Shown piece by piece: positions 36,993 to 44,405 of a stretch of 64,000 nt of DNA; within the stretch, counting starts at the first letter, position 1; every line of letters begins with the position of its first letter. Position numbers and translations under genes: made by a program. Under the pieces are notes generated by a model. The model did no database searches and had not been told where the DNA came from. It saw only the letters and a list, made by a program, of their open reading frames with translations. The stretch lies in the NCBI GenBank assembly GCA_958510875.1, contig OY294070.1, forward strand, positions 45,779,299-45,843,298, read 5' to 3'. This DNA comes from Endomychus coccineus (lineage: Eukaryota > Arthropoda > Insecta > Coleoptera > Endomychidae).

Positions 36993-37691
36993 TTATTGTT
37001 CAAAATCATACATAACTTTATTTTTATAGAAAAATAACATTTCTCTAAGTGTATTGGTTGATAAACAGTCGGGCGAAATACCGATAAAACAATACAAGAG
37101 GACCATTTCATCGGGCTGCTGCTGCTGATGCTGGTCTCTCGTACTTTTAATCATATCAATAACATTATGATAGTATGTGGAAAATCCAAAATGTTCCAGA
37201 AAAGACATTCGATGTGATAGCACTTCATCGTTGATTCGAATTATTTCTCGAACATCTTCCTCACACAACCACACATGGATATTGTGCTTTGTAACTTGAA
37301 GTAATTTAACATTATTGAAGTACACAAGTTGAACTATTTGACAGTATTCATCGGATAATATGGGAGCCCCATCGAAATCTGATTGTAGACTTGTGAAGAA
37401 TTCGGTGATTTTCACTCGTAGAATATCGATGAAATCGATCCATTCCAGCAGGCTAAAGCTGACTTTACAATTTTGGGTAAGTTGAATGAGTGAGATTGTA
37501 GGTGAGAGGGTTCGCACAGGACTCAATCCACATTTGATTTCATAACTTGCCCCCACCAACGGGTACGTTGTATTCATCAATAGGAATGGCTCGTCTTTTG
37601 CCTTCATCTCAAACTCTTCTAAAAGCCGATCCAACTCGAAAGAACTGCTGCTGCTGCTACTATCTTCACCAACACTATCCTGGGACAACAT
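36993..37691 (-). CDS. Polinton protein of unknown function (232 aa)
   Basis: Acidic N-terminus with a run of seven serines, then a mostly helical-looking body with 'PVRTLSPTISLIQLTQN' and 'FSLLEWIDFIDIL', and a glutamine run (QHQQQQ) before a hydrophobic segment 'MVLLYCFIGI'. I recognise no enzyme motif. It is the last gene of the leftward cluster, 76 nt from its upstream neighbour, and may be a structural or regulatory protein; this is only inferred from position. Confidence 0.7.
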   Translation of the reverse strand: MLSQDSVGEDSSSSSSSFELDRLLEEFEMKAKDEPFLLMNTTYPLVGASYEIKCGLSPVRTLSPTISLIQLTQNCKVSFSLLEWIDFIDILRVKITEFFTSLQSDFDGAPILSDEYCQIVQLVYFNNVKLLQVTKHNIHVWLCEEDVREIIRINDEVLSHRMSFLEHFGFSTYYHNVIDMIKSTRDQHQQQQPDEMVLLYCFIGISPDCLSTNTLREMLFFYKNKVMYDFEQ

Positions 37692-37767
37692 CTTATTAAA
37701 ACTGTTCTCGATTCACTAGAACCTGACCCTCAAACCAAATATTTACACCTCGCACATGCGCAGCTCA

Positions 37768-38361
37768 TTAGCAGCATATTTCTTTGATGTGATCGGAAGT
37801 TTGGATGAGAACATCGAAGCATAAAACTTGTAGTGTTGGCGGAGGAGAAAATTTGTGGTGTTGGTTGCGTTCCCCACACGAGTCGAAGAAGAAAGTTTTA
37901 TTAGGAAGTCCTCTACGAATCCCTCGTAGATCCATTATTTCACTTCGGTAAGGGAGAAGCGCGATCCGATAAAAATCAACACCAATTTCACTCTGTAGCA
38001 CTCTGTAACAATCAAGTATATACGATCCTGGTTTTGGGATTATATCAGGAACTTGGTGTAATATGAAATTCTTCCATCTATTTTCGTATATAAAGTAGCC
38101 TTCAACATTCATATCAATTATCTCCCAATCGTTTTCGGATGGGTTGAAATCTCCTCCGAAATAGAAAATATCCACATACGCGCATTCTTTCACAGCTCCA
38201 ATAATGAACGTTACAAATTCTCCTGCGATTATCCAATTTTTCGAGGGTAATTGTAATTCTTCGATGTTTTCCATCAAATTTGGTGGACCTTTAAATTGTT
38301 TTGCATCGTACACGGTGGTAAGTACATTATGAGCAAAACTGTTGTATAATTGCGAAGACAT
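37768..38361 (-). CDS. Polinton protein with nucleotidyltransferase-like motif
   Basis: 197 residues from ATG 38361; the frame is open further upstream but only from a GTG, and a TCAGT initiator-like motif sits just before this ATG. The segment WIIAGEFVTFIIGAVKE followed by 'AYVDIFYFGG' resembles the GG/GS-hydrophobic-DxD pattern of minimal nucleotidyltransferase folds, although only one aspartate of the usual DxD pair is kept, so catalysis is doubtful. The remainder has strands such as 'GYFIYE' and 'GSYILDCYRVL' and a C-terminal 'CFDVLIQTS'. It lies between the integrase and the 232-residue gene in the same direction. Fold assignment is inference. Confidence 0.6.
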   Translation of the reverse strand: MSSQLYNSFAHNVLTTVYDAKQFKGPPNLMENIEELQLPSKNWIIAGEFVTFIIGAVKECAYVDIFYFGGDFNPSENDWEIIDMNVEGYFIYENRWKNFILHQVPDIIPKPGSYILDCYRVLQSEIGVDFYRIALLPYRSEIMDLRGIRRGLPNKTFFFDSCGERNQHHKFSPPPTLQVLCFDVLIQTSDHIKEICC

Positions 38362-38443
38362 TTTCACGCAGACTGATTCGATTATTTGACTTCCACCACT
38401 TGCTTGAACCACCAGTCAAATGGAAGACATGCGCAGTAGCACA

Positions 38444-39364
38444 TTATACAACTTCAGAATTTTCAATCCAACTTTTCTCTTTCATACCGTACCATTTTAC
38501 ATACATTTTGTTACCCTTTTTTCGGAGCACCTTCTCAATCAAATAAACGTCTGGCTGTTTGGTTTTCTGCAATTCTTCCTCGTAGAAACAACCGCTGATT
38601 GGTGCGTTGGTCATATCTTCTAGTAGATATGTGATCGGGTTGGTAATTTTAACTTTGATGATTTTAAATAATTCCGCACTCCAATTGGGCGTAAATCCCT
38701 TTTCAAAAATATGTTTTGCTTTACTTATTCGCACAATATCCCCCACGTGGTATTTGTGAGGTAGGGCCAACTTAATGTGTGAGTAAGATTGCTTCAATAT
38801 GCGACTTTCATTCTGTTTCGTAACCTTGAACGGAGCCATTTTTATAGTTCTATGTTTACGTTTATTATATTTTTCGGTGACTTCTTGAAGTGTATCCACC
38901 CATTTGTATTTCCCGCTCAGACTGAATCGCTTGTAGATCGCTTCTTTCAACGTTCGAATGACACGTTCAGCAATGGTGGCTTTCTTCACCGAATACGTAT
39001 TATAATGGTTGATTTTATGTTTTTTCATTAGCTCGTCAAAGTGTCTGTTGAAGAATTCTTTACCTTGATCGCTTTGTAGGTTCCTAGGCGTACGATGTCC
39101 TTCTAGTAATATAGAATTGACTGCTTTCCGAACCTCTTCGGCCGATTTCGTTTTCAGCGGGCGTGTCCATAGAAATTTCGAGAAGCAATCGATCACCACC
39201 AAAATGTATTTAAACCCTCGATTTTCGCGCGCATAATTACCCATTTCAGCAAGATCCATTTGCCACAAGTCATCCAACCCTTTTATGATTGTTCTGCGAC
39301 GTTTAAAATTCTTTCTAACAGGCTTATGAAGCTCATCAACCACCTGCGCTTTTCCCTTCATCAT
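38444..39364 (-). CDS. int: Polinton integrase with chromodomain
   Basis: Retrovirus-like integrase expected to join the terminal repeats to target DNA with a 6-bp duplication. 306 residues. The catalytic core has WQMDL (D37), LQSDQGKEF (D99) and IAERVIRTLK (E133), the DDE triad with the expected spacing. The C-terminal half has an SH3-like GDIVRI segment and ends in a chromodomain (about 272-306: VYLIEKVL...MYVKWYG...SWIENSEVV). The start ATG overlaps the end of the upstream fibre-like gene by 29 nt, suggesting re-initiation or separate transcripts. The N-terminal zinc-binding HHCC domain is not visible, so the product may begin at the core or a further exon may exist. Confidence 0.95.
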   Translation of the reverse strand: MMKGKAQVVDELHKPVRKNFKRRRTIIKGLDDLWQMDLAEMGNYARENRGFKYILVVIDCFSKFLWTRPLKTKSAEEVRKAVNSILLEGHRTPRNLQSDQGKEFFNRHFDELMKKHKINHYNTYSVKKATIAERVIRTLKEAIYKRFSLSGKYKWVDTLQEVTEKYNKRKHRTIKMAPFKVTKQNESRILKQSYSHIKLALPHKYHVGDIVRISKAKHIFEKGFTPNWSAELFKIIKVKITNPITYLLEDMTNAPISGCFYEEELQKTKQPDVYLIEKVLRKKGNKMYVKWYGMKEKSWIENSEVV

Positions 39365-40175
39365 TTTTTGGATCGATCTGCGTTGACGGAGCTAATAACT
39401 TTTGTGGAGGTGGGGAGGTGGTAGGAGCTCTTTTATAGGGATGATGATGTGGTGAGACTTCACCTTTTGCTTTTTTTGTTATCGTCTCCGCAGCCGTCTC
39501 CAAACTGGTGATAATAATCGCTTGTTCTATTTGTGATAGATTGCTTTCGATGGTCTGTATACGTGCGATCAAGGCCTGATTATTAGTACTGCGCGTTTTA
39601 TAGTCTAATTCTATAGTTATCAGTTTACTATTGATGGCCTGTATACTTTCGAATAGGTTGGCATATTTTGAAGTGTTTTCTTGATCGTTACTGATGAGTG
39701 TTTTATAGTCTTCACGTATTTTCTTCAATAATTTTTCAAGATTCAGCTCATTCGCTTCAGTAGCTTTGGACGATGCTATCATACCATCTACAAGTTTTTC
39801 AATTTTAATTCTATTTTGTGTTGTAGAATCAATCAGTGGGTCGGTGATTTTTTTATTTTCATCCTGTATACTCTGTTTTATGGCTGCAGAGTGAACATAA
39901 CTTTTTTTGTATGACTGTATTTCGGTACGGAGAATCTTCAATTCTTCGTTTATATTCGTATCCACTTTAGTGATGGCGTTATCTACATATACTTTGTTCG
40001 TAACATCATTAGCTGATATAGGTATTTTCACATTGCAAATTTTCAAATTTTCCATATCCACATCACCGTCGGGCGTGTGCCTTAAAATGTTCATAAACAT
40101 CGATTTGCGTTTGAAAACATCGATGATGCTATCGCCCGACAACGCAGATCGCCTACCGAACTTATCAAGACTCAT
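39336..40175 (-). CDS. Coiled-coil, fibre-like Polinton protein
   Basis: 279 residues. Near residues 40-67 it has 'ENLKICNVKIP' followed by 'NDVTNKVYVDNAI', the N-terminal pattern (N-hydrophobic-NV-P-D-xNK-YVD) shared by many phage and viral trimeric tail fibres. Most of the rest (about 70-230) is heptad-rich and predicted by eye to be coiled coil, and the C-terminus is proline- and histidine-rich. A virion surface spike is the natural guess. The neighbourhood, between integrase and the DUF8207-like protein, is typical for insect Polintons. Confidence 0.7.
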   Translation of the reverse strand: MSLDKFGRRSALSGDSIIDVFKRKSMFMNILRHTPDGDVDMENLKICNVKIPISANDVTNKVYVDNAITKVDTNINEELKILRTEIQSYKKSYVHSAAIKQSIQDENKKITDPLIDSTTQNRIKIEKLVDGMIASSKATEANELNLEKLLKKIREDYKTLISNDQENTSKYANLFESIQAINSKLITIELDYKTRSTNNQALIARIQTIESNLSQIEQAIIITSLETAAETITKKAKGEVSPHHHPYKRAPTTSPPPQKLLAPSTQIDPKNDEGKSAGG

Positions 40176-40208
40176 TATATAAATGCTGTGGGGTTCAAGT
40201 AATCAATA

Positions 40209-41084
40209 CTAATATATGATGTCCGCCTCTCTTAGTTCATTTATTATAGCGACAATTTCATTATCGTGCGAAGTATTTCCAGCTTGTTGCGATGCCATCA
40301 GTAGTTTTAGTCGGTCCACCAGCTCGTTTGGATCATCCCAAAAAATATATTCCATAGGCTTCTTGTTGTATGTCAAATGTAAACCGCTACCGCTTGCTAC
40401 TGTCGAAGTCGTCTCTGACGACGACGAGGTTGATTGAAACATAGGTTTAATTATGGACATGTACTTTGGCGCATTGGTACCCTTCAAACGACCGTTAATA
40501 TTTTTATGTGCATTTGTTAACCGTAAAATTTCTTTGTATGCTGCTCGATCTTTATTCGTGAATTTTCTGGGTGTTTTGTAGAATATGAGCTCGTACAATC
40601 CAGGTGTTCCCTGTGCGCTATATCCTACGGTTTCGATATTCTCACCGAATATTATCTTTTTAAAACCGAGAATCCACCCGGTAGAGCTCGCATCATAAAC
40701 AGGTCCATATACTTTATCGATTTTCTTGTTGTTTTCCCAATGTTCTTGAACGTATTTACGCACTTGTGGCGGATAATTTGTAAGTGAAGGTTCAATCTCA
40801 GTCATAGCATCACCGAACGCGTCGTCATCCTCCTCCCCCTCCTCTTCCTCATCATCATCGACATCATCTTTAGGTTCTAATTTTATTTCTTTTTTCATCG
40901 ACTGCGCAGCAGGATGTTTAATTTTTTTAACGATCGCTTTCAATGGTGTGGCGATAGGTTTGAACAGTTGTTCTATTGATTCGTCTTCTTCAGATTTACC
41001 TAGTTTCAAGGCTAGATATTTCTTTCTTATAGACTTACTCAATTCAAAGATTTTTCGCTTACGTGCTAACTGTTCGGCATCCAT
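40209..41084 (-). CDS. DUF8207-like Polinton protein
   Basis: 291 residues: basic N-terminus, a long acidic tract (DDDEEEEGEEDDD, about 77-89), then the conserved block 'YGPVYD....WILGFKKIIFG' and 'GTPGLYELIFYKTP', ending with 'WDDPNELVDRLKLLMASQQAGN' split by variable residues and 'NEIVAIINELREADIIY'. This combination is common to proteins encoded by insect Polintons (remembered as DUF8207). Function unknown; a virion or DNA-binding role is possible because of the strongly charged N-terminus. It follows the ATPase by 26 nt. Confidence 0.75.
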   Translation of the reverse strand: MDAEQLARKRKIFELSKSIRKKYLALKLGKSEEDESIEQLFKPIATPLKAIVKKIKHPAAQSMKKEIKLEPKDDVDDDEEEEGEEDDDAFGDAMTEIEPSLTNYPPQVRKYVQEHWENNKKIDKVYGPVYDASSTGWILGFKKIIFGENIETVGYSAQGTPGLYELIFYKTPRKFTNKDRAAYKEILRLTNAHKNINGRLKGTNAPKYMSIIKPMFQSTSSSSETTSTVASGSGLHLTYNKKPMEYIFWDDPNELVDRLKLLMASQQAGNTSHDNEIVAIINELREADIIY

Positions 41085-41110
41085 CTTGTATTTGAACTAA
41101 AATTAACAAT

Positions 41111-41800
41111 TCACGTTTTTATATATACATCGAAACCTTTGCGGTATCTGCCGTCGTTCAAGTCGAAATCCTTAGCAATGACCAAAGTTCCAAAATTATC
41201 CGTCCAACACATGGCGCACATCTTCTTGAACTGATTGAAATCGACGTCTGGTGATACGTGCTCATCAAATACATGCTTCAAATTGATCTCGTCCTGCTTA
41301 AAAAGAACGATCAAATTACAATTGTCACGGATCAATTGTTTCGTTATTTTCGAGTACGTTTGGCACAGATATGCCGCATCGATATTCTTATGTCTACACA
41401 TGGAATAGTATTCCCGAATTTTTTGCTGACCCTCGCACGCGATGTCATCAAAAAGAAATATGGAATTAGCTCTAGCCTCGTTCGGACTTATTATTTCCTC
41501 GTTGTCTTTATAGGGAAAATAGCCAACACCTTTAACTCGATCTAAAACTTCCTGCAACAGTTGATACTTGGGCTGATACAACGACTTTGAGTATACGTAG
41601 ACGTTTTTGAACTTTGCCCCATTCGGATTGAATAATAGCGATAACATCACGTTCGTTTTACCACACCCACTAGGTCCACAAATTATCGCACGAAAAGAGT
41701 CTGGTAACAATTTACCATGTTTACCTACGCGATTAGTATTCGTCTGCCCTATGTCTAAATTCTCGATGGGCAGTGTCTGCTCTTGTTGAACGGTCTTCAT
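41111..41800 (-). CDS. DNA-packaging ATPase (FtsK/HerA, A32-like)
   Basis: 229 residues, the size usual for Polinton/virophage packaging ATPases. Walker A is GPSGCGKT (42-49); Walker B is IFLFDD (114-119); a downstream 'CRHKNIDAAYLCQTYSKI' fits the sensor region with glutamine-threonine. It would drive genome packaging into capsids made by the rightward genes. It is the first gene of the leftward cluster and is divergently oriented from the phospholipase gene across a 72-bp promoter. Confidence 0.95.
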   Translation of the reverse strand: MKTVQQEQTLPIENLDIGQTNTNRVGKHGKLLPDSFRAIICGPSGCGKTNVMLSLLFNPNGAKFKNVYVYSKSLYQPKYQLLQEVLDRVKGVGYFPYKDNEEIISPNEARANSIFLFDDIACEGQQKIREYYSMCRHKNIDAAYLCQTYSKITKQLIRDNCNLIVLFKQDEINLKHVFDEHVSPDVDFNQFKKMCAMCWTDNFGTLVIAKDFDLNDGRYRKGFDVYIKT

Positions 41801-41872
41801 ATTGTGAGGTAGTTCAAATCTGATGTTTGTATATATAAATAGAAACGTTCGAAGATCGAGAGCTCAGTATCA
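41801..41872. promoter_or_regulatory. Divergent promoter: ATPase (left), virion genes (right)
   Basis: TATAAATAGAAA begins at 41834 and an arthropod initiator TCAGT at 41864-41868, its A lying 32 nt from the first T of the TATA box; the ATG follows 7 nt later. The A+T block tatatataaata also reads as TATATATA on the minus strand and could serve the ATPase gene, whose leader contains atcagatttg. The same TATA/TCAGT pair with identical spacing precedes the minor capsid gene. Confidence 0.7.
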
Positions 41873-42655
41873 ATGTTGATCTATCAGGGTGAAGGTTTGT
41901 TGAATTCACTCATTAACAGTCTCCCGTTCGAAGTACATATTCCATCGTATCAATTCTGCGGACCTGGTACTAAGCTACAGAAGCGACTTGCGCGTGGCGA
42001 TAAAGGTGTTAATCAGTTGGATTCGGCCTGTCGCGAGCACGACATAGCTTATTCCCAACACAAATCTCTAGAAGACCGTCATAAGGCCGATAAAATATTA
42101 GAGGACGCAGCTTGGCAACGTGTTAAATCCAAGGACGCTAAGGCTGGCGAAAGACTAGCTAGTCTATTGGTTACCGGAGGAATGAAAGTTAAACGTAAAC
42201 TAGGAATGGGTCTTAGGAAACGTGCTGGTGGTCGTCGTGGAGGATGTTGCTTTCGGAAAGATATAGTGGGACATATTTCCAAGTCTATGGAACCGTCTGC
42301 GTCGTTGCGAAAGTCCGCTATGAATGCATTGAAAGCTGCACGCATAGCTATTAAGCGAGTTGGAGGTAAGAAGCGTGTTAAAGTACCACGCATAATACCG
42401 CTGCCGAAATCTGGAGGATTCCTTCCGTTATTACTACCTATTTTGGGGGCGCTGGGGGCCTTAGGGTCTGTGGCGGGTGGTGCAAGTGCCATAGCCAATA
42501 CAGTAGTTAATGCTAAAAACGCTAAAAAGAAACTTGAAGAGGATCAGCGTCATCATGCAGCTATGGAGTCATTAGGTAAAGGATTATACTTGCGGAAGAA
42601 TGCGAAAGGAGGATTTGGACTGTTTTTGAAGAAACAACAAAAAAACTTTCAATAG
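41873..42655 (+). CDS. Phospholipase A2 / membrane-active minor virion protein
   Basis: 260 residues. The N-terminal quarter is a viral-type phospholipase A2: calcium loop YQFCGPGT (26-33) and catalytic CREHD (H56, D57) with 'DSAC' before it, as in parvovirus VP1 and other Polintons. The middle is very basic (KRKLGMGLRKRAGGRRGG). The C-terminal third has a glycine/alanine-rich membrane segment (FLPLLLPILGALGALGSVAGG) and a conserved GKGLYL-...-GGFG tail. It probably breaches endosomal membranes or is packaged as a core protein. The last codons contain the slippery sequence described separately; the zero-frame stop is at 42653-42655. Confidence 0.9.
   Translation: MLIYQGEGLLNSLINSLPFEVHIPSYQFCGPGTKLQKRLARGDKGVNQLDSACREHDIAYSQHKSLEDRHKADKILEDAAWQRVKSKDAKAGERLASLLVTGGMKVKRKLGMGLRKRAGGRRGGCCFRKDIVGHISKSMEPSASLRKSAMNALKAARIAIKRVGGKKRVKVPRIIPLPKSGGFLPLLLPILGALGALGSVAGGASAIANTVVNAKNAKKKLEEDQRHHAAMESLGKGLYLRKNAKGGFGLFLKKQQKNFQ
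42640..42646 (+). promoter_or_regulatory. Candidate -1 ribosomal frameshift site A_AAA_AAC
   Basis: The heptamer AAAAAAC at 42640-42646 sits in phase X_XXY_YYZ relative to the phospholipase frame (codons aaa 42641-42643, aac 42644-42646), six nt before its stop. A -1 shift enters the frame of the adenovirus-type protease, which is open from 42580 and has no ATG until 42709, inside its conserved region. A_AAA_AAC is an established efficient slippery site in retroviral and coronaviral genes. A stimulatory stem-loop or pseudoknot downstream was not clearly identified by eye. Confidence 0.65.
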
Positions 42656-43026
42656 AGCTACCCAATAGGCCGTTGTACGACGTGGATTTGGTGCGTTTCG
42701 CAAAGAAAATGAAAATACCACATTTTCGAGGTGTCTTTATGCGAGACAATTTACCTAAGAGACGCCCCTGGAGACAAGAATGCGCCATTATGAATTTGGA
42801 TTCGGTCAAAAACAACGGTACTCATTGGGTGGCCTTTAGAAAAATGAATAATCAAGTGGAATACTTTGACTCTTTTGGAAATTTAAAACCCCCAAAGGAA
42901 CTTGTTCGATATCTGGGTGGTGGTGGTGGTGGTGGGGTTAGAATTTTCTATAATAACGACACCTATCAAAAGTATGATCAGGTGATTTGTGGACATTTAT
43001 GTTTGAAATTTCTCAGTTCTACGTAA
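42643..43026 (+). CDS. pro: Adenovirus-type maturation cysteine protease
   Basis: Cleaves capsid precursors in the family's known members. Active-site elements are GTHWVAF (histidine), 'EYFDSFGN' (acidic partner) and CGHLCLKFL (nucleophile cysteine) near the C-terminus; the FRGVFMRDNLP block is also typical. The recognisable family sequence begins upstream of any ATG (LPNRPLYDVDL... at about 42658-42690); initiation at the ATG 42709 would drop this part. Together with the in-phase slippery site this suggests expression as a -1 extension of the phospholipase protein; splicing or non-AUG initiation are alternatives. A run of seven glycines encoded by a (GGT)n-like tract (about 42917-42938) is unusual. 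Confidence 0.85.
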   Translation, partial: KLSIELPNRPLYDVDLVRFAKKMKIPHFRGVFMRDNLPKRRPWRQECAIMNLDSVKNNGTHWVAFRKMNNQVEYFDSFGNLKPPKELVRYLGGGGGGGVRIFYNNDTYQKYDQVICGHLCLKFLSST

Positions 43027-43045
43027 ACATCTGACGTGTGCAGTC

Positions 43046-43516
43046 ATGTCGGAGTCCTACGATAAATTTATCGCAAAGATTATGCAACAACTTTCTGTTG
43101 ATGTTCCGAGAGCTGGAATGTCATCAATCATCCGATACGTATATGATAATCTAATAAAGGCAATGGAAAAACCTTCAAGCGAGCTAACCAAAAGAGACTT
43201 GTTATTTCTGCCGATGGAATACATTCTAAAACATTTGGATTTGGTGTCTCTCAATCAAAATGAGGTTCCGAAATATATGTTCAAATCCCTTTACCGTCAT
43301 ATGCGGTGTACGGAACATATCGATGAAGATTGTGATTGTCTACCACCTCCACGCAAACTATGTTCTCAATGTTTATCTCAACAGATTTCCAAGGTCATGG
43401 AGACCGAGGGAATAACGCAGCATGAGAAGCAGGTGTTGATTGATGAAGTGTGCCGAGACGATCCATACTTTATAAAATCATACTTATTCCATCTATTAAT
43501 GTTAAAATATAAATAG
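43046..43516 (+). CDS. Polinton protein of unknown function (156 aa)
   Basis: 156 residues; ATG 20 nt after the protease stop. Helical-looking, with a cysteine/histidine cluster at about 87-111 (RCTEHIDEDCDCLPPPRKLC then SQC) that could bind zinc. No family recognised. Its final codons and stop (…tataaatag) double as the TATA box of the next gene. Confidence 0.7.
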   Translation: MSESYDKFIAKIMQQLSVDVPRAGMSSIIRYVYDNLIKAMEKPSSELTKRDLLFLPMEYILKHLDLVSLNQNEVPKYMFKSLYRHMRCTEHIDEDCDCLPPPRKLCSQCLSQQISKVMETEGITQHEKQVLIDEVCRDDPYFIKSYLFHLLMLKYK

Positions 43517-43545
43517 AAATGTCGCAATAAATTCTTATCAGTATC
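43501..43545 (+). promoter_or_regulatory. Minor-capsid promoter overlapping the upstream stop codon
   Basis: TATAAATAGAAA at 43508-43519 and TCAGT at 43538-43542 repeat the divergent promoter's arrangement exactly: 32 nt from the first T to the initiator A, then TATC and the ATG. The TATA box contains the TAG stop of the preceding gene. Confidence 0.65.
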
Positions 43546-44244
43546 ATGTCGCAGTTATTCACGCTAACAAGCACCAACCATATATTCTCGTTCACACCGC
43601 AGAATTCGATAGAGTTGAAGCCTGATAAGCGATACTATTTGGCTTTGTTGGGATTTACTTCTTATAACTCTATACCGAATATCGAGAACGAAAAATTTTA
43701 CTATTTGGGGGGCGATGGAAAGACTTTGAAAACAATCGAAATACCTTCGGGCAACTACGAAATATCCGACATTGAAGAATTGATTCGGAAAAGATTGAAC
43801 GTAAAAGAAGATGTCTTCTCGCTGAAGCCCAATAACAATACATTAAAGTGTGAGATATTTCATCAGAACCATGACATTTCGTTTGTTGAGGAAGATAGCT
43901 TGGGTAAAATATTGGGGTTTTCGCGTAAAGTCTTGGAAAAGGGTGTGGTGCACATGTCCGATTTGCCTGTCAACATTATAAAAGTAAGCAACATTCGGTT
44001 CGAATCAAACATTACCGTAGGAGCCTTCTACCGAGATAGACCTGCGCATACGATCTACGACTTTCCCATCACCGACGATCCCGGCTATAGAATTGTGGAA
44101 CGTCCGAGGAATCCTCTATATTTACCAGTGTCAGATATCGCTGAAATTACCAACATCACCGTACTCGCTCTAGATCAGCATTCGAATCCGATAAATTTCC
44201 GTGGTGAAGAAAGTGTTCTACATCTACATTTACAAGAAGTCTGA
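43546..44244 (+). CDS. Minor capsid (penton-like) protein
   Basis: 232 residues. The conserved pattern of Polinton minor capsid proteins is clear: 'KRYYLALLGFTSYNSIPNI', 'IEIPSGNYEISDIEELI', 'NNNTLKCEI', 'LGKILGF', 'HTIYDFP', 'GYRIVERPRNPLYLPV', 'IT-LDQ' and 'INFRGE' near the end. In related elements this protein adopts a single jelly roll and forms the vertices. It has its own TATA/initiator promoter. Confidence 0.9.
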   Translation: MSQLFTLTSTNHIFSFTPQNSIELKPDKRYYLALLGFTSYNSIPNIENEKFYYLGGDGKTLKTIEIPSGNYEISDIEELIRKRLNVKEDVFSLKPNNNTLKCEIFHQNHDISFVEEDSLGKILGFSRKVLEKGVVHMSDLPVNIIKVSNIRFESNITVGAFYRDRPAHTIYDFPITDDPGYRIVERPRNPLYLPVSDIAEITNITVLALDQHSNPINFRGEESVLHLHLQEV

Positions 44245-44253
44245 GAACGGAAT

Positions 44254-44403
44254 ATGGGCCTAGTTGTTGCTGCTGGCAATAAAAGAACATCGCACGCTTC
44301 ATATTCATCAGTCTTCAACAAAACGTTCAAGGTGCGAGAGCTACTACCACTCACCAAAGCCAACCGATTAGTTCTACAATCTTTAGGGTTTCGCCTTAAA
44401 TAA
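44254..44403 (+). CDS. Small conserved-looking virion-cluster ORF (49 aa)
   Basis: 49 residues beginning MGLVVAAGNKRTS and ending 'TKANRLVLQSLGFRLK', placed exactly between the minor capsid stop (9 nt upstream) and the major capsid ATG (2 nt downstream). The 'L-x-x-x-N-x-x-x-L-x-SLGF' ending and strict spacing are the reasons for accepting it; comparable micro-ORFs at this place are remembered from other insect Polintons. Basic and small; function unknown. Confidence 0.6.
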   Translation: MGLVVAAGNKRTSHASYSSVFNKTFKVRELLPLTKANRLVLQSLGFRLK

Positions 44404-44405
44404 AA

